From Brumimicrobium aurantiacum (GTDB taxonomy: Bacteria; Bacteroidota; Bacteroidia; Flavobacteriales_D; Crocinitomicaceae), in the NCBI RefSeq assembly GCF_003402975.1, contig NZ_QURB01000010.1, positions 16,700 to 80,699 on the forward strand: a stretch of 64,000 nt of DNA. The letters are read 5' to 3'. The translations under genes and the position numbers were made by a program. Each line of letters starts with the position of its first letter. The stretch's first letter is position 1. The notes beneath the pieces were generated by a model. It saw only the letters and a program-made list of their open reading frames with translations. It was not told the DNA's origin and searched no databases. This document shows, piece by piece, positions 34,771 through 44,863 of this stretch.

Positions 34771-36669
34771 ATGAAGAAACTTTTATTGATATCATTGGTT
34801 TTGCCGCTTGTTCATGCAAATGTTATAGCACAAAGTCCTGAAGATAGAGCCCGAATAATCGCGTTAACAGATACAGTATCCTTAAATAAAAAAGCAAAGG
34901 AATGGAATGCTAGATTTGAAAATGGATTGACAATTTCAAAAAAACTTGATATTCCAAAACAAATAATTTCAACCAATAACCAGAGGGCTTATCTAGCAGG
35001 ATTTGATTTTGAAGGTAGACCTGTTTACGATACTGATGATAATTTAGACTTGGCTTTTTCAAGTCGTATTGATAGAATTTGGTCAGGTGGTTCAAGTGGC
35101 CTCAATCTAGATGGATCAGGCATAGAAATTGGTCATTGGGAAGCAGGTGGTCTAGCTTTAATTTCACATCAAGAATACAATGGTCGTGTAACACATGCTG
35201 AAAACGAAACAGTGACGAGTCATGCTACACATACCGCAGGAACGATGATAGGAACAGGAATAGAATCTGATGCAAGAGGAATTGCTTCAAGTGCGACAAT
35301 TATTTCTCGAAGAAGTAACAATGACGAGGCTGAAATGGCTGCTTTTGGGGCTGCAGGAGGAATCGTTTCAAATCATTCATATAGTTCTGGAAATCCTAAT
35401 GGAGACCTAACAAAATATGGACTTTACAATTACCACTCCGAAGATTGGGATGAAATAGCCTACGATGCTCCATATTTAACCATTTGTAAATCGGCAGGAA
35501 ATAATAGAAATGATGGCGTAAATTCAGGGGATAACGGATATGACTTGATGTACACAACAGCAGCTTCTAAAAATGTTATTACAATTGGAGCAGTTAATGA
35601 TGTGCCGAATTATATAAACCCTCAATCTGTTATACAATCTTCTTTTACAAATTGGGGACCGACAGATGATTGGAGAATAAAACCAGATATAACTGCCAAT
35701 GGAGTTTCAGTTTATTCAGCGGATAATGCCAATGACACAGATTATTCAACAAAAAGTGGTACCTCAATGTCTGCTCCCGCAGTTACTGGTGCTGTTACAT
35801 TGTTACAAGAACATTATTATAACAATCAAGGATTTTACATGAAATCAGCAACAGTTAGAGCATTGTTGCAAGGAACTACCGATGAGGCAGGAGCAAATGA
35901 TGGCCCGGATTTTCAAAGTGGTTGGGGATTAATGAATGCAGAAAGAGCTGCTGAAGTAATTACCAATATGGGCATTTCATCAGAACTGAATGAACTTTCA
36001 TTAGCCGATAATGAATCATACTCAACATTGATTATCACTGAAGGTGGAGAGCCATTAACAGCAACAATTGCTTGGACAGACCCTGCGGGAACTCCGGTTA
36101 CAAGTGGAGGAGTTGATGATCAAACTCTAATTCTTGTCAATGATTTAGATATTAGAATTACCAATGCAGCGGGTACAGAGATTTATGAACCTTGGGTGTT
36201 AACGCCTAACTCAACTTCTGATAACTTTACTGATGCAGCAACAAAAGGTGATAATTACAGAGATAATTTTGAAAGAATTGATGTAGATTTTATGCCACAA
36301 GGAATCTACACTGTTTCAGTAACGCATAAAAATAACCTTGTCAACGGTTTTCAGGATTTTTCATTAATGATTAATGGAGCCAGAATAAGTTCTTTATCAA
36401 CGGATGATTTTCCTCAGAAGGATTTAGCATTTGTAGTTTATCCTAATCCTTCAAGTAATGGATTGTTTAATGTTAATATTCCGAATGAAGTAAAAGGAAC
36501 TGAGTTTAAAGTAGAAGTCATAGATTTATTAGGAAGAACGAATAAAAGTGAAGTCTTTAACGAGAATCAATTTAGTCTTGATCTTACTAATATGAATGGA
36601 GGTATATTTATTTTAAAAATTCAAGGGAATGGGAAAATGCACCAAGAACTCATTCGAATTAAAAAGTAA
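34771..36669 (+). CDS. S8 family peptidase with T9SS sorting domain, Asp to Glu in the triad
   Basis: A 632-residue secreted subtilase-like protein. Signal peptide (LISLVLPLVHANVIAQ), S8 domain (about 100-395), a beta-sandwich pre-tail (about 415-530) and a T9SS type-A domain (FVVYPNPSSNGLFNV). His151 (SHATHTAG) and Ser332 (SGTSMSAPAV) are in place, and the oxyanion Asn is in KSAGNNR. The position of the catalytic Asp, usually VGVWDGG, reads IGHWEAGG with Glu124. The S8 domain carries the HQEYNGRV segment typical of this secreted Bacteroidota group. The Glu may lower or abolish activity, or another Asp may serve. Confidence 0.9.
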   Translation: MKKLLLISLVLPLVHANVIAQSPEDRARIIALTDTVSLNKKAKEWNARFENGLTISKKLDIPKQIISTNNQRAYLAGFDFEGRPVYDTDDNLDLAFSSRIDRIWSGGSSGLNLDGSGIEIGHWEAGGLALISHQEYNGRVTHAENETVTSHATHTAGTMIGTGIESDARGIASSATIISRRSNNDEAEMAAFGAAGGIVSNHSYSSGNPNGDLTKYGLYNYHSEDWDEIAYDAPYLTICKSAGNNRNDGVNSGDNGYDLMYTTAASKNVITIGAVNDVPNYINPQSVIQSSFTNWGPTDDWRIKPDITANGVSVYSADNANDTDYSTKSGTSMSAPAVTGAVTLLQEHYYNNQGFYMKSATVRALLQGTTDEAGANDGPDFQSGWGLMNAERAAEVITNMGISSELNELSLADNESYSTLIITEGGEPLTATIAWTDPAGTPVTSGGVDDQTLILVNDLDIRITNAAGTEIYEPWVLTPNSTSDNFTDAATKGDNYRDNFERIDVDFMPQGIYTVSVTHKNNLVNGFQDFSLMINGARISSLSTDDFPQKDLAFVVYPNPSSNGLFNVNIPNEVKGTEFKVEVIDLLGRTNKSEVFNENQFSLDLTNMNGGIFILKIQGNGKMHQELIRIKK

Positions 36670-36735
36670 GCGCTGGTTGACGAGGAAATTTTGAGTCGGT
36701 CGGACCTATATGTTGTTTAACCTTAATTTTAAATT

Positions 36736-37320
36736 ATGAAATTGAATATTTTTACATCTCTTTTATTCATGCTTGTGACAGTTTTTTCTTTCGCACAATT
36801 CACAACTAAAACCTGTGTACTTTTTAAGAACAAGGATGATTTTTCAGTAGTTGATCATCATGGTGATTCTACTTTAGTTTTAAAAGTTAAGTGGAATAAA
36901 TATAATATAGAGAATCAAGGTGTTTTTGAAATTGCCAATGGAAAAGGTTTAAAAAAAGACACGGATGGTATTCGTGAATGGAATAAGAAATACCTTGTGA
37001 AAAATGAAATGGACACTTTGTTGACCTTGCATAAACATGAAGACAGACTCATCATGAATGATGAAATTTCACTTCATATTGAAGAGACGGATGATGGATG
37101 GAAGTTTCTAAATGAACAAAATGAAGTCGTTTATGAACTTGAGTTGCTGTGGAACCACAAAAAATATGTGTTTACCATTCAAGAACATGAATCCTCTCCT
37201 GAGATGAAACACCTCAACCAATTTATCTTAACATCACTTCCGCATCTTGCAGAAAAACGCAGCACATCCGAAGACGAAGTGTTTGATATTTGGTTTATCA
37301 TGTGGTTGACGATGTTATAA
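36736..37320 (+). CDS. Secreted protein of unknown function
   Basis: A 194-residue protein with a signal peptide (SLLFMLVTVFSFAQF). I do not recognise the family. The mature part is rich in beta strands and charged residues (TCVLFKNKDDFSVVDHHGDS, LVLKVKWNKY, LHIEETDDGWKFLNEQNEVV) and ends with a hydrophobic segment DIWFIMWLTML. That tail could be a short membrane anchor, or the last strand of a barrel. Two cysteine-free halves are not repeats. It stands alone between a protease and a glycosyltransferase in the same direction. Confidence 0.6.
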   Translation: MKLNIFTSLLFMLVTVFSFAQFTTKTCVLFKNKDDFSVVDHHGDSTLVLKVKWNKYNIENQGVFEIANGKGLKKDTDGIREWNKKYLVKNEMDTLLTLHKHEDRLIMNDEISLHIEETDDGWKFLNEQNEVVYELELLWNHKKYVFTIQEHESSPEMKHLNQFILTSLPHLAEKRSTSEDEVFDIWFIMWLTML

Positions 37321-37413
37321 AAAAGAACGAAATTATAACATAGCAACAATTCAAGGCTTCTCAAACTATAATTTCATTTCATTTCTTATTTTTACCTTCA
37401 ATCAGGTGAAATA

Positions 37414-38709
37414 ATGAATCAGAAGAAAAAAGTACTTGTTATTGCATATTATTGGCCACCAAGTGGAGGGGCAGGAGTTCAACGTTGGTTAAAGTTGACT
37501 AAATATTTATGCAAATTAGGTCATGAAGTACATGTTTTAACGGTTGATCCCAAACAAGCAAGTTATTTTGCGGTTGATGAAAGTTTGAGACAAGATATTC
37601 ATCCTGATGTTAAAGTTCACCTTTCGGATTCATTTGAACCCATTAACATTTACAGTAAATTCGTTGGTAAGAAGAATGTGCCAACTGCTGGCTACTCTAA
37701 TGTGGACGAACAACATTGGAAGCAAAAATTAGTAAGTGGAATTCGAAGTCATCTTTTTATTCCAGATCCTCGAGTGGGATGGAAAAATCATGCTGTTAAG
37801 AAAGCTTTGGATATTATTAATAACGAAAATATTCATAATGTAATTACAACTTCACCACCTCATTCAACACAATTGATTGGGTTGAAACTGAAGAAAAAGT
37901 TAAAAGAGAAATTAAATTGGATTGTTGATTTTAGAGATCCTTGGACAGATATTTATTATTATCCATTATTACAACATTCTAAAATTTCACATCAAATAAA
38001 CCTTAGTCTAGAAAGAAAGGTCATAGAGCAATCAGATCACATCATTACTGTTGGTGAAGGGTTTAAATCATCATTTTTGTCTAAAACCAACAAAGTAAAA
38101 CCCACTAAGTTTGAAATCATCTCGAATGCTTTCGATCCTGATGATTTTCGCATGAAGGATGAGGTTAAACCTGAGAAAGATGTTTTTCTTGCTTCATATA
38201 TTGGAACTGTTTCTGATACTTATGAACCTGAAATATTTTTTGAAGCTTTAGGTCAATTGGCAAACGATTTTCCTGATGCACCAATTCGATTCAAAGCGAC
38301 AGGCGTGGTCTCAGACAGATTACAACATTTCATTAAAGATAAACTAGGAAATAAAGCTTCATTTCACGACCCTGTACCTCATGAAGAGGCGGTACATGCG
38401 ATGCTTAAATCGCATGTGCTATTATTGATTACTCCAGGAATTGAAGGTACAATCCCAGGAAAAACATTTGAGTATTTAGCTTCAGGTAGACGAATTGTAA
38501 GTGTTGGAAAAGGAGATAGTGCGAAGGCAATCGAAAAATGTAAAGCAGGAAAGGCTTTTGATCGTACAGAGACAAAAGAGCTTTATACTTATTTGAAGGA
38601 AGCCCTAATGGATTTCAAAGCAAAAAAAGAATTCACAACAAATTACGAAGAATTGAAGAAAATGTCATGGGACTACAATGCTACTCAAGTCGCCAAACTT
38701 CTCAAGTAA
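37414..38709 (+). CDS. Glycosyltransferase, GT4-like
   Basis: A 431-residue GT-B fold glycosyltransferase, likely transferring a sugar from an NDP-sugar in cell-surface polysaccharide or lipid synthesis. N-terminal Rossmann part: YYWPPSGGAGVQRWLKLTKY, the Gly-rich acceptor loop, then VITTSPPHSTQLIGLKL and LNWIVDFRDPWTDIYY. C-terminal donor site: SYIGTVSDTYEPEIFFEAL and the E-x7-E-type motif in IEGTIPGKTFEYLASGRRIV. No other polysaccharide genes adjoin it, so the acceptor is unknown. No transmembrane helix is seen, so it is cytoplasmic or peripheral. Confidence 0.9.
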   Translation: MNQKKKVLVIAYYWPPSGGAGVQRWLKLTKYLCKLGHEVHVLTVDPKQASYFAVDESLRQDIHPDVKVHLSDSFEPINIYSKFVGKKNVPTAGYSNVDEQHWKQKLVSGIRSHLFIPDPRVGWKNHAVKKALDIINNENIHNVITTSPPHSTQLIGLKLKKKLKEKLNWIVDFRDPWTDIYYYPLLQHSKISHQINLSLERKVIEQSDHIITVGEGFKSSFLSKTNKVKPTKFEIISNAFDPDDFRMKDEVKPEKDVFLASYIGTVSDTYEPEIFFEALGQLANDFPDAPIRFKATGVVSDRLQHFIKDKLGNKASFHDPVPHEEAVHAMLKSHVLLLITPGIEGTIPGKTFEYLASGRRIVSVGKGDSAKAIEKCKAGKAFDRTETKELYTYLKEALMDFKAKKEFTTNYEELKKMSWDYNATQVAKLLK

Positions 38710-38817
38710 AACTAAATTAGTTTACGCGTATAAAAAATCAATCTCACAGCAAAATAAATATTTCGCTGCCGCGCGCTTTCAATTCGTGGTCGAAATACCT
38801 ATTGGTCAATTGTGGCG

Positions 38818-40125
38818 TTAAAACAATCTTTGAAAATCTCCACTTAACAAAGCAATGTTTAATCTTGCAGTTTGGTATTCAATTTGGGATTGAAGCAATC
38901 TTCCTTCTGCCTGAATTGCACTGTACTGAATTTCTCTTAATTCCAAAGGTGTTATACTTCCTGCATTTAACGCTTTCTGTGAAATTTCAATAATTGATTG
39001 TGTTTGTGAAATATTACGCTGTTCAAACAATAATTTCTCCTTAGAGAATTGTAAAACTTGATAGTAATTGTTTAAATCCGCTAAAGCAGAAATTGAATCA
39101 TTTTTTAAAGTCAATTGCGCACGTTCCTCGTTCAAACGACTATTCCTTAATTCAGTAGCACGAGATAAATGATTTAAGATACTCCATGAAGCTGTAATTC
39201 CAACACTTGGTCCGTAGCTTCGATTGGAAGCTAAAAATCCAACTTCATTTACAGAGCTTCCGAAATTATATGCAGCATAAAAACTCAATTGAGGATAAAA
39301 TCTACTTTTTGCTTCTTTGGTGGTTAATTCAGTTACTGCAATGTTTGATTTTGCTTGCATGATTGAAGTATTTTGTTCACTAAATTGTTTGGCTATTTCA
39401 TCCCAATTTGGTGTTTCTTCATTCACATTTAAATCTCCTTTAACCCTTATTTCCTCGTTTACAGGTAGCTGAAGTATCTTGATTAGATCAGCTTTAATTT
39501 GAGCTTGAGCTTGTTGATTGGCAATATATGCAGCGCTATCTGCTGTAAGATCAAGTTCTGCTTGCATCAATTGAATTCTATTTGCAGCACCGCTATTGAA
39601 ACGGTTTTGTGTATAATCCTTACGCATCTTCGATAATTCAATTGCACCAGTGTAGACTTCTTCCATTTCCTGAAGAGATAAAAGGGTGTAGTAATTCACA
39701 ACTGCCTCATAAATTTTCATTTCCATCGCTGCACGAAGATTTAACTCACTATAACGCTCTAGTTCGTCTAGTTTTTTGTCTGTTATAAACATTTTAAATC
39801 CATCAAAAAATGTCCAGTTTAAAACAGCACCAGCGCTAAAAGCTGTGTTTTTAGCATTTGTAGCTTCCGTAATGTCACCACTTAAAAATTCCTGTCGAGC
39901 TGTATTTAAAGTTAAGTCCTGAGTTGCTTCAATGTTTAAGGTAGGTAAATATCCTGCATTTCCCGGGTTGTTGCTGTTTTTGGCTATTTCTGCATCAATT
40001 TTTGAAATTTGAATACCAAAGTTTTGTGTTAACACACGGTCAACAACTTGCTGTAAACTTAGCTCCTTTTGTCCAATTGCAATTGAACTGAAAATTAGTA
40101 AACTACTTATGATAAGTGCTTTCAT
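38818..40125 (-). CDS. TolC-family outer membrane efflux protein
   Basis: A 435-residue outer-membrane factor. Signal peptide (LLIFSSIAIGQ) and the opening LSLQQVVDRVLTQNFGIQIS, then two OEP repeats of long amphipathic helices (for example RKDYTQNRFNSGAANRIQLMQAELD near residue 165 and LQFSKEKLLFEQRNISQTQ near 360) separated by beta strands. It forms the exit channel for the RND pump upstream in the same operon: its ATG overlaps the pump stop by one base (TAATG). Substrates cannot be told from the sequence. Confidence 0.93.
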   Translation of the reverse strand: MKALIISSLLIFSSIAIGQKELSLQQVVDRVLTQNFGIQISKIDAEIAKNSNNPGNAGYLPTLNIEATQDLTLNTARQEFLSGDITEATNAKNTAFSAGAVLNWTFFDGFKMFITDKKLDELERYSELNLRAAMEMKIYEAVVNYYTLLSLQEMEEVYTGAIELSKMRKDYTQNRFNSGAANRIQLMQAELDLTADSAAYIANQQAQAQIKADLIKILQLPVNEEIRVKGDLNVNEETPNWDEIAKQFSEQNTSIMQAKSNIAVTELTTKEAKSRFYPQLSFYAAYNFGSSVNEVGFLASNRSYGPSVGITASWSILNHLSRATELRNSRLNEERAQLTLKNDSISALADLNNYYQVLQFSKEKLLFEQRNISQTQSIIEISQKALNAGSITPLELREIQYSAIQAEGRLLQSQIEYQTARLNIALLSGDFQRLF

Positions 40126-43100
40126 TATGTAAGTTCTTTTGTTTCTGTTTTACCTTTGTACTTCGAAGAAATATAAATGTATATTCCTGGAATTATGTAG
40201 AGGGTTAACACCAATGAGAAGGTTAAACCTCCAATAATTGAAAGTCCCATTGGTATTCTACTTGTTGCAGCATCTCCAAGTGCAAGAGCAATTGGAAGCG
40301 CACCTAAAATAGTTGCTAAAGAAGTCATTAAAATTGGTCTAAATCGTTCAGATGATGCGTCAATAATTGCAGATTTTAATGTTAGACCAGCTTTCTTTCG
40401 CTGATTAGCAAATTCAACAATTAGAATTCCGTTTTTGGTAACTAATCCGACCAAAACAATAATACCAATTTGACTAAAAATATTTAATGTTTGATCAAAT
40501 AACCACAAGGTTAAAACTGCCCCTGCAAGTGCTAATGGAACAGTTAACATAATCGTAAATGGATCTCTGAAGCTCTCAAATTGAGCTGATAATACAAGGT
40601 AAACCAGTACAAGTGCCAGTCCAAAGGCAAAGATTAAACTTCCTCCACTTTCTGCAAACTCTTTTGATGTTCCAGCTAAAGAAGTTGAGAATGATGGATC
40701 CAATATTTCCTCTGCGATTTTATCCATTTCTGCAATCCCATCTCCAATTGTTTTTCCAGGAACTGGAGCAGCAGATACGGTTGCCGAAACATATCTATTG
40801 TATCTAAATAATTGGGGCGGACTGGATTCGTCTTTGATGTCAACTAAATTGCTCAACGGAATTAATTCCCCACTTTTGCTTCTCACGTTGATTTCCTGTA
40901 AATCTTTTGGTTCATTTCTGAATTCTTTCATGGCTTGTCCAATCACCTCATACTGTTTTCCATCTTTAATGAAATATCCATATCGCTGTCCAGAGAAGTA
41001 CAATTGCATTGTTTGCGCAATGTCCAATACTGAAACGCCAACTGTATTGGCTTTCTCACGGTTGATGGTAACTTGTAGTTCGGGTTTGTTGAACTTTAAA
41101 TTGATGTCTACCATTTGAAAAACAGGACTGTTCCTCGCCTTGTCTAAGAAATCAGGGAGTATTTCTTCCAACTTTTTAAGGTTTGGGGCTTGTAAAACAT
41201 ATTGTACCGGCAAGCCTGACATTCTTCCGCCTCCAATGGTTTGCTCTTGAACGACGAATGTTCTGGCAAAATTGAAATCTTTGAGCTTGGTTGAAATCTC
41301 ATTGGCCAACTGACTCTGACTTTTTTCTCTTTCATTCTTATTCACTAAGTTCATTCTTACAAACCCAGTATTCGTTGAAATTGATGAACCAAAGCCTGGA
41401 GAGGTTACCGCTAGAAGATTTCTTTTTTCTTCCATTGTATCTACAAACGAAATGATTTTACGTTGAAATTCATCCATTCGCTCATAAGAAGTTCCTTCAG
41501 GCGCTGTACTCATGATCATCAATCGGCCTTTGTCTTCCATTGGCGCTAATTCTGATTGTAACTGACTTCCAAAGAAAAAGATTGATCCTATTATAATGGC
41601 CATGTAAATAAATGCTTGCCATGGACGTTTCATAAAGGCGATTAAAGTACGTTTGTAACCTCTTGTTAAACCTTCAAAAAAGCGTTCTGATTTCATGAAA
41701 ATCTTGCTTCTGTTTTTGGTCTTCTTCAATAGACGAGAAGACATCATTGGTGTTAAAGACAAAGAAACAAAAGAAGAGATGATAACGGAACCTGCGACAA
41801 CAATACCAAATTCTCTAAACAATCGACCTGTTAACCCTTCCAAGAAAATTACAGGCATAAATACAGCTGTTAGTGTAATTGTTGTTGCGATTACGGCAAA
41901 AATAATTTCATTTGCTCCTTCAATGGCCGCTTTTTTGGGTTTCATCCCACGTTCAATTTTCGTATAAATGTTTTCCATTACCACAATGGCATCATCAACC
42001 ACCAGTCCTGTGGTAAGTACAATAGCCAATAAGGTTAAGATATTAATCGAGAAATCCATTAAATACATTATGAAGAATGTACCAATTAATGAAATTGGAA
42101 TTGCGATAATAGGAACAAGCGTAGTTCTCCAATTCCTCAAAAACATGAATACGACAAGCACAACCAATAAAAATGAAATCAATACCGTTTCTTTCACCTC
42201 GGCAATAGATTTTCTTATGTTTTCTGTTGTATCTAATGCAACACCAAGATGAATGTCTTCAGGTAAATCGGCACTAATTTGATTGATTTTTGCATAAATT
42301 TCATCTACAATCTCAATGTAATTAGCTCCAGGCTGTGGCTGAATGGCAATTCCAATCATTGGAACACCTTTGTTTCCTCGAAGAATCGTTCTTTCGTTCT
42401 CAGGTCGCATTTCTGCAGAACCAATGTCTTTCAATCGAATGATTTCGTCATTTTCTTCACGAATAATAAGGTTGTTGAATTCCTCTTCTGTGGTTAATCG
42501 ACCAAATGTTCTGATGGTTAATTCAACATCATCTCCTTCAATTCTCCCGGACGGAAGTTCAATGTTTTCTCTCAATAAGGCTGCTTGTACTTCAGTTGCA
42601 GTGATGTTTTTTGCCGTCAATTTATTAGGCTCAAGCATCAATTTCATTGAGAATAACTTTTCCCCCCAAAGATAAATTCGGCTAATTCCCGAAATGGTTT
42701 GTAAACGTTCCTTAAATAAATTGATTCCAATATCAGTTAACTCAAGTAAACTTCGATTGTCTGACTGTACAGTTAAAGAGAAAATGGTTTCGGCATCAGC
42801 ATCAGATTTCGCAACAATTGGTGGATCAGCATCATCTGGCAATTGTCGTATCGCTCCAGAAACTTTATCTCGAATATCGTTTGCGGCATTGTCCAAATCA
42901 AGGTCTAGATTAAACTCTACTGTAATTGTGCTTCGTCCATCACTACTCACAGAAGTCATCGTTCTAATTCCTTGGACTTGATTAACAGCTTCCTCTAAAG
43001 GTTCCGTAATCTGCGACTCAATAATGTCGGCATTTGCCCCAGAATAGTTTGTTGTTACTGTAATAATTGGTGGGTCTACAGATGGAAACTCTCTTACACC

Positions 43101-43196
43101 TAAGGAGTAAAAACCAATTGCTCCGAAAATCACAATTACGATAGACATTACTATCGCGAGAACAGGGCGATTTATACTTGTTGTTGAAATACTCAT
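40125..43196 (-). CDS. RND efflux transporter permease (HAE1-like)
   Basis: A 1023-residue inner-membrane pump of the AcrB/MexB kind. It opens TSINRPVLAIVMSIVIVIFGAIGFYSL. Proton-relay residues: the double Asp in TGLVVDDAIVVMEN (helix 4), and Lys in VGLVTKNGILIVEFANQRKK (helix 10). Twelve membrane helices are distributed as two sets of six, with large periplasmic loops after helices 1 and 7 that show the twofold repeat. The double Asp and the length point to the hydrophobe/amphiphile (drug) class rather than heavy-metal CzcA pumps. It overlaps its adaptor gene by four bases (ATGA). The whole tripartite system is encoded here. Confidence 0.95.
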   Translation of the reverse strand: MSISTTSINRPVLAIVMSIVIVIFGAIGFYSLGVREFPSVDPPIITVTTNYSGANADIIESQITEPLEEAVNQVQGIRTMTSVSSDGRSTITVEFNLDLDLDNAANDIRDKVSGAIRQLPDDADPPIVAKSDADAETIFSLTVQSDNRSLLELTDIGINLFKERLQTISGISRIYLWGEKLFSMKLMLEPNKLTAKNITATEVQAALLRENIELPSGRIEGDDVELTIRTFGRLTTEEEFNNLIIREENDEIIRLKDIGSAEMRPENERTILRGNKGVPMIGIAIQPQPGANYIEIVDEIYAKINQISADLPEDIHLGVALDTTENIRKSIAEVKETVLISFLLVVLVVFMFLRNWRTTLVPIIAIPISLIGTFFIMYLMDFSINILTLLAIVLTTGLVVDDAIVVMENIYTKIERGMKPKKAAIEGANEIIFAVIATTITLTAVFMPVIFLEGLTGRLFREFGIVVAGSVIISSFVSLSLTPMMSSRLLKKTKNRSKIFMKSERFFEGLTRGYKRTLIAFMKRPWQAFIYMAIIIGSIFFFGSQLQSELAPMEDKGRLMIMSTAPEGTSYERMDEFQRKIISFVDTMEEKRNLLAVTSPGFGSSISTNTGFVRMNLVNKNEREKSQSQLANEISTKLKDFNFARTFVVQEQTIGGGRMSGLPVQYVLQAPNLKKLEEILPDFLDKARNSPVFQMVDINLKFNKPELQVTINREKANTVGVSVLDIAQTMQLYFSGQRYGYFIKDGKQYEVIGQAMKEFRNEPKDLQEINVRSKSGELIPLSNLVDIKDESSPPQLFRYNRYVSATVSAAPVPGKTIGDGIAEMDKIAEEILDPSFSTSLAGTSKEFAESGGSLIFAFGLALVLVYLVLSAQFESFRDPFTIMLTVPLALAGAVLTLWLFDQTLNIFSQIGIIVLVGLVTKNGILIVEFANQRKKAGLTLKSAIIDASSERFRPILMTSLATILGALPIALALGDAATSRIPMGLSIIGGLTFSLVLTLYIIPGIYIYISSKYKGKTETKELT

Positions 43197-44236
43197 TTAA
43201 TTTCGTTTTTCGCTTTGATAGACATCCCTTCACGCATTCCTAAAAGTCCTGTCATTACAATAGTGTCATTGGGCAGGACTTCTCCGTAAATCTGAACCAT
43301 TTTATTTGATCGATTTCCTATGTTCACCTTTTTCTGAGTTGCTTTACCATTTTTGAATACCCAAACAATTTGACCATCAATAACAGAAACAATTGCAGAT
43401 GTAGGAACGCTAATGCTGTTTGGAACCTCCCCAATGTTGTAATCTACGTTGACAAATCCTCCTGCAACGATATTATCACTTTGCTCGATTTTTGCGCGAA
43501 CATTTAACATCTGAGTATTTTCATTAATAACTGGGTTCATTGCGTAAACTTCAGCTTTGACAGGAGTGGACTGAATTGAGTCAGACGGCGGTCTTAAAAC
43601 TACTTCTTGTCCTTGTTGAACCTTATGAGCATAACGTTGCGCTATTGCGAAGTCTACTTTTAGTTTGTCGGTTTGCGCAAGGACAGTGATTAAATCATTT
43701 GTTGTAATAAAGGCGCCTTCACTTATTTCTCTCAAACCAGCTTTTCCTGTGAATGGAGCAGTAATTCTTCCTTTAGCGATTTGAACATCCAAAGATTGAA
43801 TCTGAGCTTTTAAAGAATTAACTTTTGATTCCGCCTGCTCGAATGCTTCTTCTGTACCAGCTTCACTTTCTAAAAGTGATTTTTTTCGGGCTTTATCTTT
43901 TTCAGCTAAAGCTAAATCAACATTTAATTTATTGCGTTCTGCATTAAGAATGTCCGTATCTACTGTGACCATTAATTGGCCTTTTTTGACAAGACTTCCT
44001 TCTTCAAAATGAATTTTTTTCACTCTACCATTAATTTCACTGAAGATTTTCACTTGTTCAAATGGCATTGTTTTTCCTGGAACAGTGATGATTTCCTCGA
44101 ATGTTTCGGCTTGAGCTACGTAGTAGTTAACCTTTGTGTAGTCAATCGCACCAGTGTTTGTTTTTAACCCTGGATCTTCACTACATGATAAAACAAGTAG
44201 CATTGGAAGCGAAAGTATGAGCGTTTTAATATTCAT
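43193..44236 (-). CDS. RND periplasmic adaptor (membrane fusion lipoprotein)
   Basis: A 347-residue membrane fusion protein. Lipoprotein signal with lipobox LVLSC. Beta-barrel and lipoyl halves are seen: KIFSEINGRVKKIHFEEGSLVKKGQLMVTVD, then an alpha-hairpin (about 95-145: EKDKARKKSLLESEAGTEEAFEQAESKV) and the second lipoyl half KGRITAPFTGKAGLREISEGAFITTND. A C-terminal barrel and membrane-proximal domain follow. It links the RND pump to the TolC-like channel and lies four bases from the marR stop, so it is translated in the same message. Confidence 0.94.
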   Translation of the reverse strand: MNIKTLILSLPMLLVLSCSEDPGLKTNTGAIDYTKVNYYVAQAETFEEIITVPGKTMPFEQVKIFSEINGRVKKIHFEEGSLVKKGQLMVTVDTDILNAERNKLNVDLALAEKDKARKKSLLESEAGTEEAFEQAESKVNSLKAQIQSLDVQIAKGRITAPFTGKAGLREISEGAFITTNDLITVLAQTDKLKVDFAIAQRYAHKVQQGQEVVLRPPSDSIQSTPVKAEVYAMNPVINENTQMLNVRAKIEQSDNIVAGGFVNVDYNIGEVPNSISVPTSAIVSVIDGQIVWVFKNGKATQKKVNIGNRSNKMVQIYGEVLPNDTIVMTGLLGMREGMSIKAKNEIK

Positions 44237-44239
44237 TTT

Positions 44240-44716
44240 CTATTTTTTAATTCTTTTATAATCAAGTACAATCTTTTCTTCCTTCACAGGTCCAAGTTTA
44301 TTCACCAACTTTGTAATTCCAGAGAAGAAATCGTCATCTGCATTTGCATCAAATGCTTCTGTAAATTCTTGATCTGTTTCAATTAAGGCTTGTGTAACAT
44401 CCGGAACATATTTTTTACCGTTTTCAGTGATATGAAGTAAAAAAGACCTTTTGTCTATTGGGTGTTGTCGTTTTTCAACTAGATTCATTTCAGTGAGATG
44501 CTTGATGATTCTAACAACCATTACTTTGTCGGTTCTTACAATATCTCCTAATTGTTTAGAATTTATTTTTCCATCATTTTCTGAAATGATCCAAAATGAA
44601 TAATAGTATCGATCTATAGGTAAATGCTCAAGTTTTTCACTCAGTGTTCCTAAGTACTGTTTTGTTAAAATCGCAAATAACTTTCCTAAAGGGACGTTTT
44701 GTTCAGCTTTAATCAT
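44240..44716 (-). CDS. MarR family transcriptional regulator
   Basis: A 158-residue winged-helix repressor, first gene of the efflux operon. The helix-turn-helix is NSKQLGDIVRTDKVMVVRIIKHLTEMNLVEKRQ and the wing is HPIDKRSFLLHITENGKKY (residues about 52-110). MarR proteins usually repress adjacent efflux genes and let go on binding a drug or phenolic ligand. The leader carries a -7 element and a small inverted repeat at 44744-44761, a natural site for autoregulation. Confidence 0.92.
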   Translation of the reverse strand: MIKAEQNVPLGKLFAILTKQYLGTLSEKLEHLPIDRYYYSFWIISENDGKINSKQLGDIVRTDKVMVVRIIKHLTEMNLVEKRQHPIDKRSFLLHITENGKKYVPDVTQALIETDQEFTEAFDANADDDFFSGITKLVNKLGPVKEEKIVLDYKRIKK

Positions 44717-44743
44717 ATTGAATAACTTTTCTGAAGAAGTTTA

Positions 44744-44761
44744 CAAAGTTAACGAATTAAC
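44744..44761 (-). promoter_or_regulatory. marR promoter -7 element with overlapping dyad
   Basis: On the minus strand TAACTTTG (44751 to 44744) matches TAnnTTTG. It abuts GTTAA-CGAA-TTAAC (44748-44761), an inverted repeat that could be the MarR operator. A matching -33 TTG at the right spacing is not clear. Confidence 0.4.
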
Positions 44762-44863
44762 AAATGAATATTTGCTATGTTTAGAAAAGTTCTAAATAAA
44801 CTGTTAAATAACCTTGACATAATGTTTCCCAGTTTTTAGGGTCGTATTTTTGATATAAATTGA

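Noticed and set aside
38757..38797. TATTTCG...CGAAATA dyad in a GC-richer patch after the glycosyltransferase
   Set aside because: Seven-base arms with a 25-base loop and no T tract; too weak to call a terminator or repeat.
41695..42981. Series of plus-strand frames of 70-110 codons opposite the RND pump gene
   Set aside because: They are antisense shadows of a well-matched RND permease and have no domain likeness.
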